The notes under the pieces were generated by a model. It ran no database searches. It saw only the letters and a program-made list of their open reading frames with translations, and was not told the DNA's origin. A program made the translations under genes and the position numbers. From positions 1-43,616 of the forward strand of contig NZ_QOIO01000048.1 of assembly GCF_003332305.1 (NCBI RefSeq): a stretch of DNA of 43,616 bases, written 5' to 3'. Source of the DNA: Microvirga aerophila. GTDB taxonomy: Bacteria; Pseudomonadota; Alphaproteobacteria; Rhizobiales; Beijerinckiaceae. Positions within the stretch are counted from its first letter, which is position 1. The number at the start of each line of letters is the position of its first letter. Shown piece after piece: positions 31,746 to 40,322 of this stretch.

Positions 31746-31982
31746 TCAATTGTCGGGGGTCTGCGTCGTCAATGCAAGCGCGTGCAGCACGCCGCCCATG
31801 CGGCCCTGCAGCGCCGCATAGACCATCTGGTGCTGCTGGACCCGGGACTTGCCCTTGAACGCTCCGGACACGACGGTCGCGGCATAGTGGTCGCCGTCCC
31901 CCGCCAGATCCTTGATCTCGACCGTGGCGTCCGGAAGGGCGGCCTTGATCATGCTTTCGATTTCACGGGCATCCATCGGCAT
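31746..31982 (-). CDS. BolA-family protein
   Basis: 78 residues, starting MPMDAREIESMIKAALPDA, with the conserved DGDHYAATVVSGAFKGKSRVQQHQMVYAAL segment containing the His ligand shared with glutaredoxin. BolA proteins form [2Fe-2S] heterodimers with monothiol glutaredoxins. It is encoded between purL and grxD. Confidence 0.95.
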   Translation of the reverse strand: MPMDAREIESMIKAALPDATVEIKDLAGDGDHYAATVVSGAFKGKSRVQQHQMVYAALQGRMGGVLHALALTTQTPDN

Positions 31983-31994
31983 CGTGTCAGCTCC

Positions 31995-34205
31995 TCAAGC
32001 CTTGCCGGCCATATAGTCCGGCAGCCAGGATTCGTGCGCTGCCTTCAGATCCGCCACCGATATGGTCTGCTCGCCCGGCAGAATCAATGAAGCGCCGCCG
32101 GTGACGCCAAGCATCACGGCGGAAATCCCCACGGCCGAGGCCTCATAGAGAATGTCCGCGGCCGCATCCGTGTCGACGGCCATCACGTAGCGGCCCTGAT
32201 CCTCGCCGAACAGGAAGGCGTGAAGGGGCATGTTCTCCGGAACGGCCGTGATGACCGCCCCAATATCGCCCGCCATGGCCATTTCGGCGACCGCCAGTGC
32301 AAGCCCGCCATCCGCGCAATCGTGGACCGTGTCCACCTGACCGGAGCGGATGAGCTGGCGCACGAAGTCGCCGTTGCGCTTCTCATGCGCGAGGTCGACC
32401 GGCGGCGGCGCGCCTTCCTCCCGTCCGCACACGTCGCGCAGATAGATGGACTGGCCGAGCCAGCCCCGCATGCCGCCGATCAGGATGATGGCGTCCTCGT
32501 CGCGCTTGAACGCCACGGAGGCGTTGACCGTCACGTCGTCCAGGAGGCCGACGCCGCCGATGGCCGGTGTCGGCAGGATGCCCTGGCCGTTGGTCTCGTT
32601 GTAGAGGGACACATTGCCGGACACGACCGGAAAATCGAGGGCCAGGCAGGCCTCCGAGATCCCCTTCAGACAGCCGACGAACTGGCCCATCACCTCGGGC
32701 CGCTCTGGGCTGCCGAAGTTGAGGTTGTCGGTAATGGCCAGCGGCAGGCCGCCGACCGCCGTGATGTTGCGCCAGGCTTCCGCCACCGCCTGCTTGCCGC
32801 CTTCGACGGGATCGGCCTCGCAGTAGCGCGGGGTCACGTCGGTTGTCATGGCGAGGCCTTTCGGGCCGTCCTCGACGCGCACCACCGCAGCGTCGCCGCC
32901 GGGCATCTGCACCGTGTTGCCGAGAATCAGGTGGTCGTATTGCTCCCAAACCCAGCGCTTCGAGCACTGGTCTGGGGAGCCTACGAGCTTCACCAGCGCC
33001 TCGATCTCCGAGACAGGCGGCTTGACGCTCTCGGGCGCGATCACAGGCTGATAGGTGTTGGAGATATGAGGCCGGTCATAGATCGGCGCTTCATCGCCGA
33101 GTTCTTTGATCGGCAGGTCGGCCATTACTTCGCCGTGGTGCTTCACCACGAACCGCAGGGTGTCGGTGGTCTTGCCGATGACGGCGAAATCGAGGCCCCA
33201 CTTCACGAAGATGGCCTCGGCTTCCTTTTCCATGCCGGGCTTGAGCACCATGAGCATGCGCTCCTGGCTCTCCGACAGCATCATCTCGTAGGCGGTCATG
33301 CCCTCCTCGCGGCAGGGGACCTTGTCGAGGTCGAGCTCCACGCCGAGATCGCCCTTCGCGCCCATCTCCACCGCCGAGCAGGTGAGGCCTGCAGCCCCCA
33401 TGTCCTGGATGGCGATCACCGCGCCGGATTTCATGAGCTCGAGGCAGGCCTCCAGCAGGAGCTTTTCGGCGAAGGGGTCGCCCACCTGCACGGTCGGGCG
33501 CTTCTCCTCCGATGCATCGTCGAACTCCGCCGACGCCATGGTGGCGCCGTGGATGCCGTCACGGCCTGTCTTGGACCCGAGATACACGATGGGGTTCCCG
33601 ACGCCGGTGGCTGCCGCGTAAAAGATCTCGTCGGTGCGGGCGAGGCCCACCGCCATGGCGTTGACCAGAATGTTGCCGTTGTAGCGCGGGTGAAAGCCCA
33701 CGCTGCCGCCCACCGTGGGCACGCCGAAGGAATTGCCGTAGCCGCCGATGCCGGCCACCACGCCCGACACCAGGTGAGGGGTTTTCGGATGGTTCGGCTC
33801 GCCGAAGCGCAGGAAGTTGAGGGCAGCGATCGGCCGCGCCCCCATGGTGAACACGTCGCGCAGGATTCCGCCCACGCCCGTCGTCGCGCCCTGATAGGGC
33901 TCGATGAAGGACGGATGGTTGTGGCTCTCCATCTTGAAGATGCAGGCCAACCCGTCGCCAATGTCGATCACGCCCGCATTCTCGCCCGGCCCCTGGATGA
34001 CCCAGGGAGCCTTGGTGGGCAGGCCGCGCAAATGCAGGCGCGAGGACTTGTAGGAGCAGTGCTCGTTCCACATGGCCGACACGATGCCGAGCTCGGTGAT
34101 GGTCGGCGTCCGGCCGATCAGCTGCACGAAGCGCTCGTATTCGTCAGGCTTCAGCCCGTGCTCCTTCACCAGTTCCGGGGTGATGGCGACGTCGTTGCGG
34201 ATCAT
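31995..34205 (-). CDS. purL: Phosphoribosylformylglycinamidine synthase subunit PurL
   Basis: 736 residues, the size of the small-type PurL. It has the MWNEHCSYKSSR motif with the catalytic His, FKMESHNHPSFIEP, and the duplicated AIR-synthetase-like domains, and depends on PurS and PurQ for ammonia and activity. It makes FGAM in step 4 of purine synthesis. It follows purQ by 24 bp and is followed by bolA and grxD in the same direction. Confidence 0.98.
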   Translation of the reverse strand: MIRNDVAITPELVKEHGLKPDEYERFVQLIGRTPTITELGIVSAMWNEHCSYKSSRLHLRGLPTKAPWVIQGPGENAGVIDIGDGLACIFKMESHNHPSFIEPYQGATTGVGGILRDVFTMGARPIAALNFLRFGEPNHPKTPHLVSGVVAGIGGYGNSFGVPTVGGSVGFHPRYNGNILVNAMAVGLARTDEIFYAAATGVGNPIVYLGSKTGRDGIHGATMASAEFDDASEEKRPTVQVGDPFAEKLLLEACLELMKSGAVIAIQDMGAAGLTCSAVEMGAKGDLGVELDLDKVPCREEGMTAYEMMLSESQERMLMVLKPGMEKEAEAIFVKWGLDFAVIGKTTDTLRFVVKHHGEVMADLPIKELGDEAPIYDRPHISNTYQPVIAPESVKPPVSEIEALVKLVGSPDQCSKRWVWEQYDHLILGNTVQMPGGDAAVVRVEDGPKGLAMTTDVTPRYCEADPVEGGKQAVAEAWRNITAVGGLPLAITDNLNFGSPERPEVMGQFVGCLKGISEACLALDFPVVSGNVSLYNETNGQGILPTPAIGGVGLLDDVTVNASVAFKRDEDAIILIGGMRGWLGQSIYLRDVCGREEGAPPPVDLAHEKRNGDFVRQLIRSGQVDTVHDCADGGLALAVAEMAMAGDIGAVITAVPENMPLHAFLFGEDQGRYVMAVDTDAAADILYEASAVGISAVMLGVTGGASLILPGEQTISVADLKAAHESWLPDYMAGKA

Positions 34206-34229
34206 CAGGGTCTCGCGATTTTTGAAGGG

Positions 34230-34928
34230 TCAGGCCGCTTTGGCGAAGGAGGTGACAAGGCTCTCGAACAGGCCGCGCCCATCGGTTCCCCCAACCAGGT
34301 CTTCGATGAGGTTTTCCGGGTGGGGCATCATGCCGAGCACATTGAGTTTGTCAGAATAGATGCCCGCGATGGAGTTCATGGAGCCGTTGCGGTTGGCGTC
34401 CGCCGTCACGTGTCCGTGGCCATTGCTATAGCGGAAGGCCACGAGGCCTTCGCCCTCGAGGCGGCGCAGGGTCTCCTCGTCGGCCGTGTAGTTACCCTCG
34501 CCGTGAGCCACGCAGACATCGATCGCCTGGCCCTGCTTGTAGGCCCGAGTGAAGGCGGTGTCGTTGCGCTCCACCCGCAGGAACTGGCGGTGGCAGATGA
34601 ACTTGAGATTGGCGTTGCGCATCAGGATGCCCGGCAGGAGCCCGGATTCGCACAGGATCTGGAAACCGTTGCAGATGCCGAGCACGAGGCCGCCCCGCGC
34701 CGCGTGAGCCCGCACCGCATCCATCACGGTCGCGCGGCCCGCAATGGCGCCGCAGCGGAGATAGTCGCCGTAGGAGAAGCCGCCCGGCAGAACCACCAGG
34801 TCCGTACCCGCGGGCAATTCGGTCTCGGCATGCCAGACCTTCTGCACCTGGGACCCGGCCTGCTTGAGGGCCCGGACCACATCGCCTTCGCGATTGGAGC
34901 CGGGAAAGACGATGACAGCGGAATTCAT
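34230..34928 (-). CDS. purQ: Phosphoribosylformylglycinamidine synthase subunit PurQ
   Basis: 232 residues from ATG 34928 (MNSAVIVFPGSNREGD). It is a class I glutaminase with the catalytic Cys in GICNGFQIL, the FSYGDYLRCGAIA segment and the later His/Glu pair in VAHGEGNY. It supplies ammonia to PurL. It is 7 bp from purS. Confidence 0.97.
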   Translation of the reverse strand: MNSAVIVFPGSNREGDVVRALKQAGSQVQKVWHAETELPAGTDLVVLPGGFSYGDYLRCGAIAGRATVMDAVRAHAARGGLVLGICNGFQILCESGLLPGILMRNANLKFICHRQFLRVERNDTAFTRAYKQGQAIDVCVAHGEGNYTADEETLRRLEGEGLVAFRYSNGHGHVTADANRNGSMNSIAGIYSDKLNVLGMMPHPENLIEDLVGGTDGRGLFESLVTSFAKAA

Positions 34929-34935
34929 GATCGCC

Positions 34936-35175
34936 TCACGCGATTTCGACGCGGTAGTTTTCGATGACCGTGTTGGCCAGAAGCTTCTCGCAGGCCGCCT
35001 TGAGGGAGGCCTCCGCCTGAGCCTTGTCGGGGGTGTCGACCTCGATGTCGAACACCTTGCCCTGGCGCACATTGGCGATGCCCTCGACTCCGAGGGACTT
35101 GAGCGCGCCTTCGATGGCCTTGCCTTGCGGATCGAGAACGCCGTTCTTGAGGGTCACGGTGACACGGGCTTTCAT
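34936..35175 (-). CDS. purS: Phosphoribosylformylglycinamidine synthase subunit PurS
   Basis: 79 residues from ATG 35175 (MKARVTVTLKNGVLDPQGKA). It shows the conserved SLGVEGIANVRQGKVFDIEVD segment. PurS bridges PurL and PurQ. An earlier ATG at 35220 would add an unrelated stretch. Confidence 0.96.
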   Translation of the reverse strand: MKARVTVTLKNGVLDPQGKAIEGALKSLGVEGIANVRQGKVFDIEVDTPDKAQAEASLKAACEKLLANTVIENYRVEIA

Positions 35176-35240
35176 GAGGGCCTCGGGCTGTTGGAAGGAT
35201 GGCCAACGCCATAAAGCCAATAGACTTCAGTGACAACGCC

Positions 35241-35798
35241 TTAAGGCAGCAATTCACGGACTGCGACCTCCCGGACCGTGGATTGAACGGCGTCAGGCGC
35301 TTCACCAACGACGAGCACAAGGCGAAGGTCCTCGCCCACGCGCCGCCCGAGGGCTGCCCCATAGGCGGGGACCTTTCCCTCATCGGCGGGCGCAAGGCTG
35401 ATGGCAAATCCGTAGGCGGCAGCCTCTTTCATCGGCTCCACCGACACCATGGTCTTGACCGGCTTGGTGCGGCCCGCTGGGGACCGCAGGGCGCGGGCGA
35501 GCCGCTCCGGGTCTTTCAGGACACCGTCTGTGATTTCGGCATCCTTGCCGGAGAGCCGCACGACGATTGCCGCAAGGCCTGGCCGGCATTCCGGCGGAGC
35601 GCAGAAGGACAAGGCCTCCGGCTCGGCCCGGTCCTCGGCCAGCCACTTGCGCAGGGGCAGGGCCTCCCACGGGGCACCAGGAGGAAGACCGGCCACGGGT
35701 CGGGGAACGTAGCCGCAGGCGCTCACCGCCAGCAGCCCGGCCGCCAGTCCAAATGACAATGCCCGGCGTGAGGCCGGGCATTGGAGTAGTCTTGTCAA
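35241..35798 (-). CDS. Hypothetical lipoprotein between purC and purS
   Basis: 185 residues from TTG 35798 (TTGACAAGACTACTC), 12 bp after the purC stop; no ATG is available. Residues 14-27 form a lipoprotein signal with lipobox VSAC (C28 in SACGYVP). The rest is mixed, with no recognised domain (VKTMVSVEPMKEAAAYGFAI). It lies inside the purine cluster but its role in purine synthesis, if any, is unknown; the position may simply be conserved in this group. Confidence 0.65.
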   Translation of the reverse strand: MTRLLQCPASRRALSFGLAAGLLAVSACGYVPRPVAGLPPGAPWEALPLRKWLAEDRAEPEALSFCAPPECRPGLAAIVVRLSGKDAEITDGVLKDPERLARALRSPAGRTKPVKTMVSVEPMKEAAAYGFAISLAPADEGKVPAYGAALGRRVGEDLRLVLVVGEAPDAVQSTVREVAVRELLP

Positions 35799-35809
35799 AC
35801 CAACGCGGC

Positions 35810-36604
35810 TCACTGCACGAGGCGCGGGCCGCCGTTGGTGGGGTTCTCGTTCTCGGACATGATGCCGAGACGGCGGGCGACCTCCGAATAGGCCTCTACC
35901 AAGCCGCCCATGTCGCGGCGGAAGCGGTCCTTGTCGAGCTTGTCCTTGGACTTGATGTCCCAGAGGCGGCACGAATCGGGGGAGATCTCATCGGCCACGA
36001 CGATGCGCATCAGCTCGCCTTCCCACAGGCGGCCTGTCTCCATCTTGAAGTCTACGAGACGGATGCCGACGCCGAGGAAGAGGCCGGACAGGAAGTCGTT
36101 GACCCGGATGGCCAGCGCCATGATGTCGTCGATCTCCTGGGGAGTCGCCCAGCCGAAGGCCGTGATGTGCTCCTCCGAGACCATGGGATCGTTGAGCGCG
36201 TCGTTCTTATAGTAGAACTCGATGATCGAGCGCGGGAGCTGCGTGCCCTCTTCGAGCCCGAGGCGGGTCGCCAGCGATCCGGCAGCCACGTTGCGCACCA
36301 CCACTTCGAGCGGGATGATCTCAACTTCGCGAATCAGCTGCTCGCGCATGTTGAGGCGGCGGATGAAGTGGGTCGGGACGCCGATATCGTTCAGATTCTG
36401 GAAGACGTATTCCGAAATCCGATTGTTGAGCACGCCCTTGCCGTCGATCACTTCATGCTTCTTGGCATTGAAGGCGGTTGCGTCATCCTTGAAGTGCTGG
36501 ATGAGTGTTCCGGGCTCCGGTCCTTCATAGAGGACCTTCGCCTTGCCCTCGTAGATGCGACGGCGACGATTCATAGGTGTGTACCGAGGTTTGAGGAAAT
36601 CCAT
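35810..36604 (-). CDS. purC: SAICAR synthase PurC
   Basis: 264 residues from ATG 36604; AAGGAG lies 8 bp upstream, whereas the more usual MNRRRRIYEGKAK start (36574) has no ribosome site. The enzyme joins CAIR and aspartate in step 7 of purine synthesis. The motifs YEGKAKVLYEG, DDATAFNAKKHE, VVVRNVAAGS and KLVDFKMETGR-type residues are present. It heads the purC-purS-purQ-purL cluster. Confidence 0.97.
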   Translation of the reverse strand: MDFLKPRYTPMNRRRRIYEGKAKVLYEGPEPGTLIQHFKDDATAFNAKKHEVIDGKGVLNNRISEYVFQNLNDIGVPTHFIRRLNMREQLIREVEIIPLEVVVRNVAAGSLATRLGLEEGTQLPRSIIEFYYKNDALNDPMVSEEHITAFGWATPQEIDDIMALAIRVNDFLSGLFLGVGIRLVDFKMETGRLWEGELMRIVVADEISPDSCRLWDIKSKDKLDKDRFRRDMGGLVEAYSEVARRLGIMSENENPTNGGPRLVQ

Positions 36605-36727
36605 TGCCGAGGCTCCTTAAGGCCAAGCTGTCAGATCCGCGGCTGGCGTGAGCGCGGCTTTTACCGTCTCCCCCGCTTGCGGGGCAACCTATCCGATCCC
36701 TTGAATAAGCACAACGCAGGCTGTGAG

Positions 36728-36764
36728 ATGCAAAGTTACAGCCCGCCGGGGCTTTGCATTTTTT
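36728..36764 (+). terminator. Hairpin with T-run before the ATPase inhibitor gene
   Basis: ATGCAAAG (36728-36735) pairs with CTTTGCAT (36752-36759), with an inner GCCC/GGGC stem, followed by TTTTTT. It reads as an intrinsic terminator on the plus strand although no plus-strand gene lies upstream within 600 bp. It may end a leader or a small RNA. Confidence 0.5.
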
Positions 36765-36842
36765 CAATGTGGGGGCTAATGGCGGTGCTGCGAGTGCGCC
36801 CTTATATCGCGGAAAGCTACGATTCTTTAGGAGGACGACCCA

Positions 36843-37166
36843 ATGGCCGGTTTCGACGAGCGCAAGGATGCCTTTGAGAACAGGTTTGCGCATGATGAGG
36901 AGCTCCGCTTCAAAGCGACCGCTCGCCGCAACAAGCTCTTTGGTCTTTGGGCCGCCGAGCAGCTGGGTAAATCCGGCGCTGACGCCGAGGCTTACGCCAA
37001 GACTGTTGTTCTGGCCGATTTCGAGGAAGCCGGAGACGCGGACGTCATCCGCAAGGTGCGGAAGGATCTCGAAGCGGGCGGCAAGACGATCGGTGACGCC
37101 GAGCTCAGCCGCGCCCTGACGGACTTGATGGGAAAAGCCATCGAGCAGATCCAGGCCGGTCGATAA
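36843..37166 (+). CDS. F1-ATPase inhibitor zeta subunit (DUF1476)
   Basis: 107 residues starting MAGFDERKDAFENRFAHDEE, the conserved N-terminal inhibitory segment, with AGGAGGA before the ATG. Alphaproteobacterial zeta subunits bind F1 and block its rotation in the ATPase direction. The remaining three-helix fold (KLFGLWAAEQLGK, VVLADFEEAG) also matches. It precedes the aldolase gene in the same direction. Confidence 0.95.
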   Translation: MAGFDERKDAFENRFAHDEELRFKATARRNKLFGLWAAEQLGKSGADAEAYAKTVVLADFEEAGDADVIRKVRKDLEAGGKTIGDAELSRALTDLMGKAIEQIQAGR

Positions 37167-37223
37167 GCCCATCCCGCTTCTCAGGGGCTGGTAAAGCTCC
37201 CAAAACCTTTCAGGAGGGGCTTC

Positions 37224-37994
37224 ATGCTTCCCCGTGCGTCCATCCACGACCGCCTGAGAAGCGGTTCCCCTGCCTTGGCGGCTTGGTGCGGCTTGCCGGA
37301 AGCGGCCATCCCGGCCCTGTTGGCCCGTGAGGCTTTCGACATGGTGGTGATCGACACCCAGCATGGGGCCGTCGATTTCGCCACGGCCGTCCGGGCCACC
37401 GCCCTTATCGAAGCCGCGGGCAAGCCGGCGATGGTCCGAATCCCCGTGGGAGATTTCGCGGCCGCCTCCCGGTATCTCGATGCCGGCATGTCGGGCGTGA
37501 TCGCCCCGATGATCAACACCATCGAGGATGCCCGCCGGTTCGCCAGCTTCATGAAGTTTCCGCCGGTCGGCGAGCGAAGCTGGGGGCCTCATGGGGCTCT
37601 TGCCCTGTCGGGCCTGCAGCCCGGCGATTATTTCCAGAAGGGCAATGGCCTTTCGGTTTCCTTCGCCATGGTGGAAACCCGCGAAGCGCTCGATATCATC
37701 GACGACATCCTGGCGGTCCCCGGCATAGACGGCATCTTCATCGGCCCGTCCGATCTGTCCATCGCGCTCTCAGGCGGCACGGATATGAATCCCGCCAGCG
37801 CCATGGTGGAGGAGGCGCTCGACCACGCGCTCGCCAGAGCAAGGGCCGCCGGCAAGTTCGCGGCGATCTACTCGGCAACAGGCGAACGCGCCGCCGATCT
37901 GGTCCGCAAGGGTTTCCACATGGTGTCTATTGCCAGCGACACGGCCCTGCTTCGAGCCGGCGCTCAGATGGCCCTGAAGGCGGCGCGCGCCTGA
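37224..37994 (+). CDS. HpcH/HpaI-type aldolase/citrate lyase
   Basis: 256 residues. Metal-dependent class II pyruvate aldolase fold with the motifs DMVVIDTQHGAVD (N-end), AGMSGVIAPMINT, PPVGERSWGP and GIFIGPSDLS with the metal-ligand Glu/Asp residues. Typical reaction: reversible cleavage of 4-hydroxy-2-oxo acids into pyruvate and an aldehyde. Substrate unknown. The ribosome site CAGGAGGGGC is strong. Confidence 0.93.
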   Translation: MLPRASIHDRLRSGSPALAAWCGLPEAAIPALLAREAFDMVVIDTQHGAVDFATAVRATALIEAAGKPAMVRIPVGDFAAASRYLDAGMSGVIAPMINTIEDARRFASFMKFPPVGERSWGPHGALALSGLQPGDYFQKGNGLSVSFAMVETREALDIIDDILAVPGIDGIFIGPSDLSIALSGGTDMNPASAMVEEALDHALARARAAGKFAAIYSATGERAADLVRKGFHMVSIASDTALLRAGAQMALKAARA

Positions 37995-38028
37995 GCCGCC
38001 AGCCCCATCGAACGGTGCTCTAGGCGGG

Positions 38029-38697
38029 TTAGGAGAGGCCGAAAGCATGAGCCAGGAAAAGGCCGCCATGCCTCAGCGCATCCTCATCGATGCCATGCGA
38101 AACGCCGCGCGACAGGTGCCATTGGCAAGGCACTCTGGCTGCGGCCAATGCCTCCTTGGTGGAGAAGAACATCTCGGGCGGCACCACGTCGTCCTGATCC
38201 CCATGGACGAGCAGGATCGGCGGTTTCGACCGGATCACGGTCTGTAGGCTCTCCACCCCTTTTCCGTCCTCCAGCACCACGACCCCCGAATAGCCCACGA
38301 TGGCCGCCGGGGCCGTGGCTCGGCGCAAACCTACATGCAGGGCCATCATGGTGCCTTGGCTGAAGCCCACGATGGCAAGCTTCGAGGCGGGAAGTCCGTG
38401 ATGCGCCAGCTCCGCGTCTAGGAAAGCCTCGAGGCGGGGCGCCGCATAATTAACGCCCCGCCAGAATTCGGCTGGATCCCGGAAGGTGAGCGGGAACCAT
38501 TGCCGCCCCACCGGCGCTCCGTCATATGGGTCGGGCGCATGGGGCGCCACGAAGGCGGCGTCCGGCAGCCAGCTCTGCCACATGGTTCCGATATCGATCA
38601 GGTCCCGGCTATCCGCGCCCAATCCGTGCAGAAACACCACCAGCTGCTTGGCTTGGCCTGATTTCGGCGCAAGACGTGGACTGTCAGCAAAAGCCAT
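38029..38697 (-). CDS. Alpha/beta hydrolase (carboxylesterase/phospholipase)
   Basis: 222 residues from ATG 38697. Catalytic triad S113 in GFSQG, D170 in HGDQDDVVP and H201 in VSHGIDE; oxyanion segment VVFLHGLGADSRDL near 21-34. It belongs to the phospholipase/carboxylesterase group related to acyl-protein thioesterases, hydrolysing short or medium acyl esters. The alkA-like gene lies upstream on the same strand, 14 bp away. Confidence 0.93.
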   Translation of the reverse strand: MAFADSPRLAPKSGQAKQLVVFLHGLGADSRDLIDIGTMWQSWLPDAAFVAPHAPDPYDGAPVGRQWFPLTFRDPAEFWRGVNYAAPRLEAFLDAELAHHGLPASKLAIVGFSQGTMMALHVGLRRATAPAAIVGYSGVVVLEDGKGVESLQTVIRSKPPILLVHGDQDDVVPPEMFFSTKEALAAARVPCQWHLSRGVSHGIDEDALRHGGLFLAHAFGLS

Positions 38698-38711
38698 TAT
38701 GGATTCCTTGT

Positions 38712-39359
38712 TCACGCGACTGGGCTCCCCTCGCGGGACTTCGCGATCCGATAATAGGCCCAGAGCACTTTTGCCGCGACGCCGCGCCAAGGCCGCCAGC
38801 GCTCAGCCAGGGCCGTGAGCTCCTTGGGGCCAGGACGCGCCTCCAGCCCATAGGCGAGGCGGGCCGCTTCCTGCACGGCCAGGTCGCCGCTGGGAAAGGC
38901 GTCGGGGTGTCCCAGACAGAACAGAAGATAGATGTCCGCCGTCCAAGGTCCGATCCCCTTCACGTTCGTGAGGAGGCGATGAGCCTCGTCGGCTGGAAGG
39001 TCATGCAGCCGGCCCAGCGGCAGGCGGCTGTCGAGAATGTCCGTCGCGGCAGCCCGCAGGGTCTTGATCTTGCCCGCCGACAATCCGGCTTGGCGAAGAT
39101 CCTCGTCCGAGAGCGTCATGAAGTCCTGTGGCGAATCGGTGTCGAAGAGCAGCCGCGTTCGTTCCCATATGGCTGCGGCGCTCGCGGTTGAGAGCTGCTG
39201 GCCGACAATAATCCACGCCAGCCCTCCGAACCCCGGCGGGCGCTTGCGGAGCTTCGGCGTGGCCCCATTGGCCACCAGGGCCTTCATCACCGGGTCCGAC
39301 CGCATCACCGCGTCGAGCCCCCTCTTGAGAACCTCATCCGATTCGAGGAGGGTGCTCAT
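38712..39359 (-). CDS. DNA-3-methyladenine glycosylase (AlkA/MagIII-like)
   Basis: 215 residues from ATG 39359; an ATG three codons earlier is possible. It is a helix-hairpin-helix glycosylase: VGQQLSTASAAAIW, the hairpin VKGIGPWTADIYLL (about 133-146) and the catalytic D159 in PSGDLAV. It removes alkylated bases in base-excision repair. Its start is divergent from gluQ, with only about 30 bp between. Confidence 0.93.
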   Translation of the reverse strand: MSTLLESDEVLKRGLDAVMRSDPVMKALVANGATPKLRKRPPGFGGLAWIIVGQQLSTASAAAIWERTRLLFDTDSPQDFMTLSDEDLRQAGLSAGKIKTLRAAATDILDSRLPLGRLHDLPADEAHRLLTNVKGIGPWTADIYLLFCLGHPDAFPSGDLAVQEAARLAYGLEARPGPKELTALAERWRPWRGVAAKVLWAYYRIAKSREGSPVA

Positions 39360-39388
39360 CGGTTCCATATCCTTGCACAAAGGCTCCC

Positions 39389-40276
39389 GTGACGAAGCCG
39401 GTCTTTCGATTCGCCCCCAGCCCGAACGGGCGGCTGCATCTTGGGCATGCCTACTCGGCTCTGCTCAATGCGGATTTTGCACACAGGTTCGGCGGACGTC
39501 TCCTGCTGCGGATCGAGGATATCGATGTGACCCGCTGCCGCCCAGAATTCGAGACAGCCATTTACAGCGATCTCGCCTGGCTAGGCATCCGGTGGGAGGA
39601 GCCGGTCCGGCGGCAATCCGAACATTTTTCAGACTACAAGGCTGCCTTTTCCAGGCTGAAGGGCAGGGGAGTGGTCTATCCGTGCTTCTGTTCCCGCAAG
39701 GCCATCGCCGATGCCGTCCAGAACCAAGAGGCCGAATCCGGCCGACCCTGGCCACGGGATCCGGATGGAGCGAGTCTCTACCCGGGCACCTGCAAAGCCT
39801 TGTCGGCTGAGGCGGCCGAACGTCGGATCTCCCGGGGCGAGGCGCATGGATGGCGGATCGACATGGCGGCAGCCCGAAGGATCTCACCAGGGCCTTATGC
39901 GTTCCGGCGCTTCGGTCGGGACAACAGGGGCGACACGGTGAAGGCCGACCCGTGGCGCTGGGGCGACGCGATGATCATGCGCAAGGACGTGCCGACGAGC
40001 TATCACCTCTCCGTGGTCACGGACGATGCGCTGCAAGGCGTGACCCACGTGGTCCGGGGCCGGGATCTCGAGGCCGCCACCGACCTCCATGTTCTGCTCC
40101 AGTCGCTGCTCGGCCTGGATGCGCCGCTGTATCACCATCACGAACTCGTCCTTGATCCGATCGGCGACAAGCTCTCGAAGAGCAGGGGCTCCGAAGCGCT
40201 GGCGGACCTGAGACGGGAGGGGACGACCGCCGCAGCCATCCGGCAGCGTCTCGGCTTCATGCACTTTGGAACTTGA
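39389..40276 (+). CDS. gluQ: Glutamyl-Q tRNA(Asp) synthetase
   Basis: 295 residues from GTG 39389. It is a shortened glutamyl-tRNA synthetase without the anticodon-binding domain. It has the HLGH motif (17-20), LLRIEDID, the KLSKS motif (GDKLSKSRG) near the C-end, and a zinc-type Cys pattern (YPCFCSRKAI ... YPGTC). It attaches glutamate to queuosine in tRNA(Asp). Confidence 0.94.
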   Translation: MTKPVFRFAPSPNGRLHLGHAYSALLNADFAHRFGGRLLLRIEDIDVTRCRPEFETAIYSDLAWLGIRWEEPVRRQSEHFSDYKAAFSRLKGRGVVYPCFCSRKAIADAVQNQEAESGRPWPRDPDGASLYPGTCKALSAEAAERRISRGEAHGWRIDMAAARRISPGPYAFRRFGRDNRGDTVKADPWRWGDAMIMRKDVPTSYHLSVVTDDALQGVTHVVRGRDLEAATDLHVLLQSLLGLDAPLYHHHELVLDPIGDKLSKSRGSEALADLRREGTTAAAIRQRLGFMHFGT

Positions 40277-40287
40277 CGCATCGTCCG

Positions 40288-40317
40288 GTGCGGAAAACCG
40301 GGGCTAATTTTCCGCAC
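40288..40317. terminator. Bidirectional hairpin between gluQ and the AEC transporter
   Basis: GTGCGGAAAA and TTTTCCGCAC form a perfect 10-bp stem with a 10-base loop, flanked by a further GCATC/GATGC pairing. It lies between two convergent genes and can end transcription from both sides. Confidence 0.7.
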
Positions 40318-40322
40318 GATGC

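Noticed and set aside
32220..34967. A 915-codon open frame on the plus strand opposite purL and purQ
   Set aside because: It is the antisense shadow of two well-recognised genes in GC-rich DNA; its translation is His/Arg/Ala-rich with no known domain.
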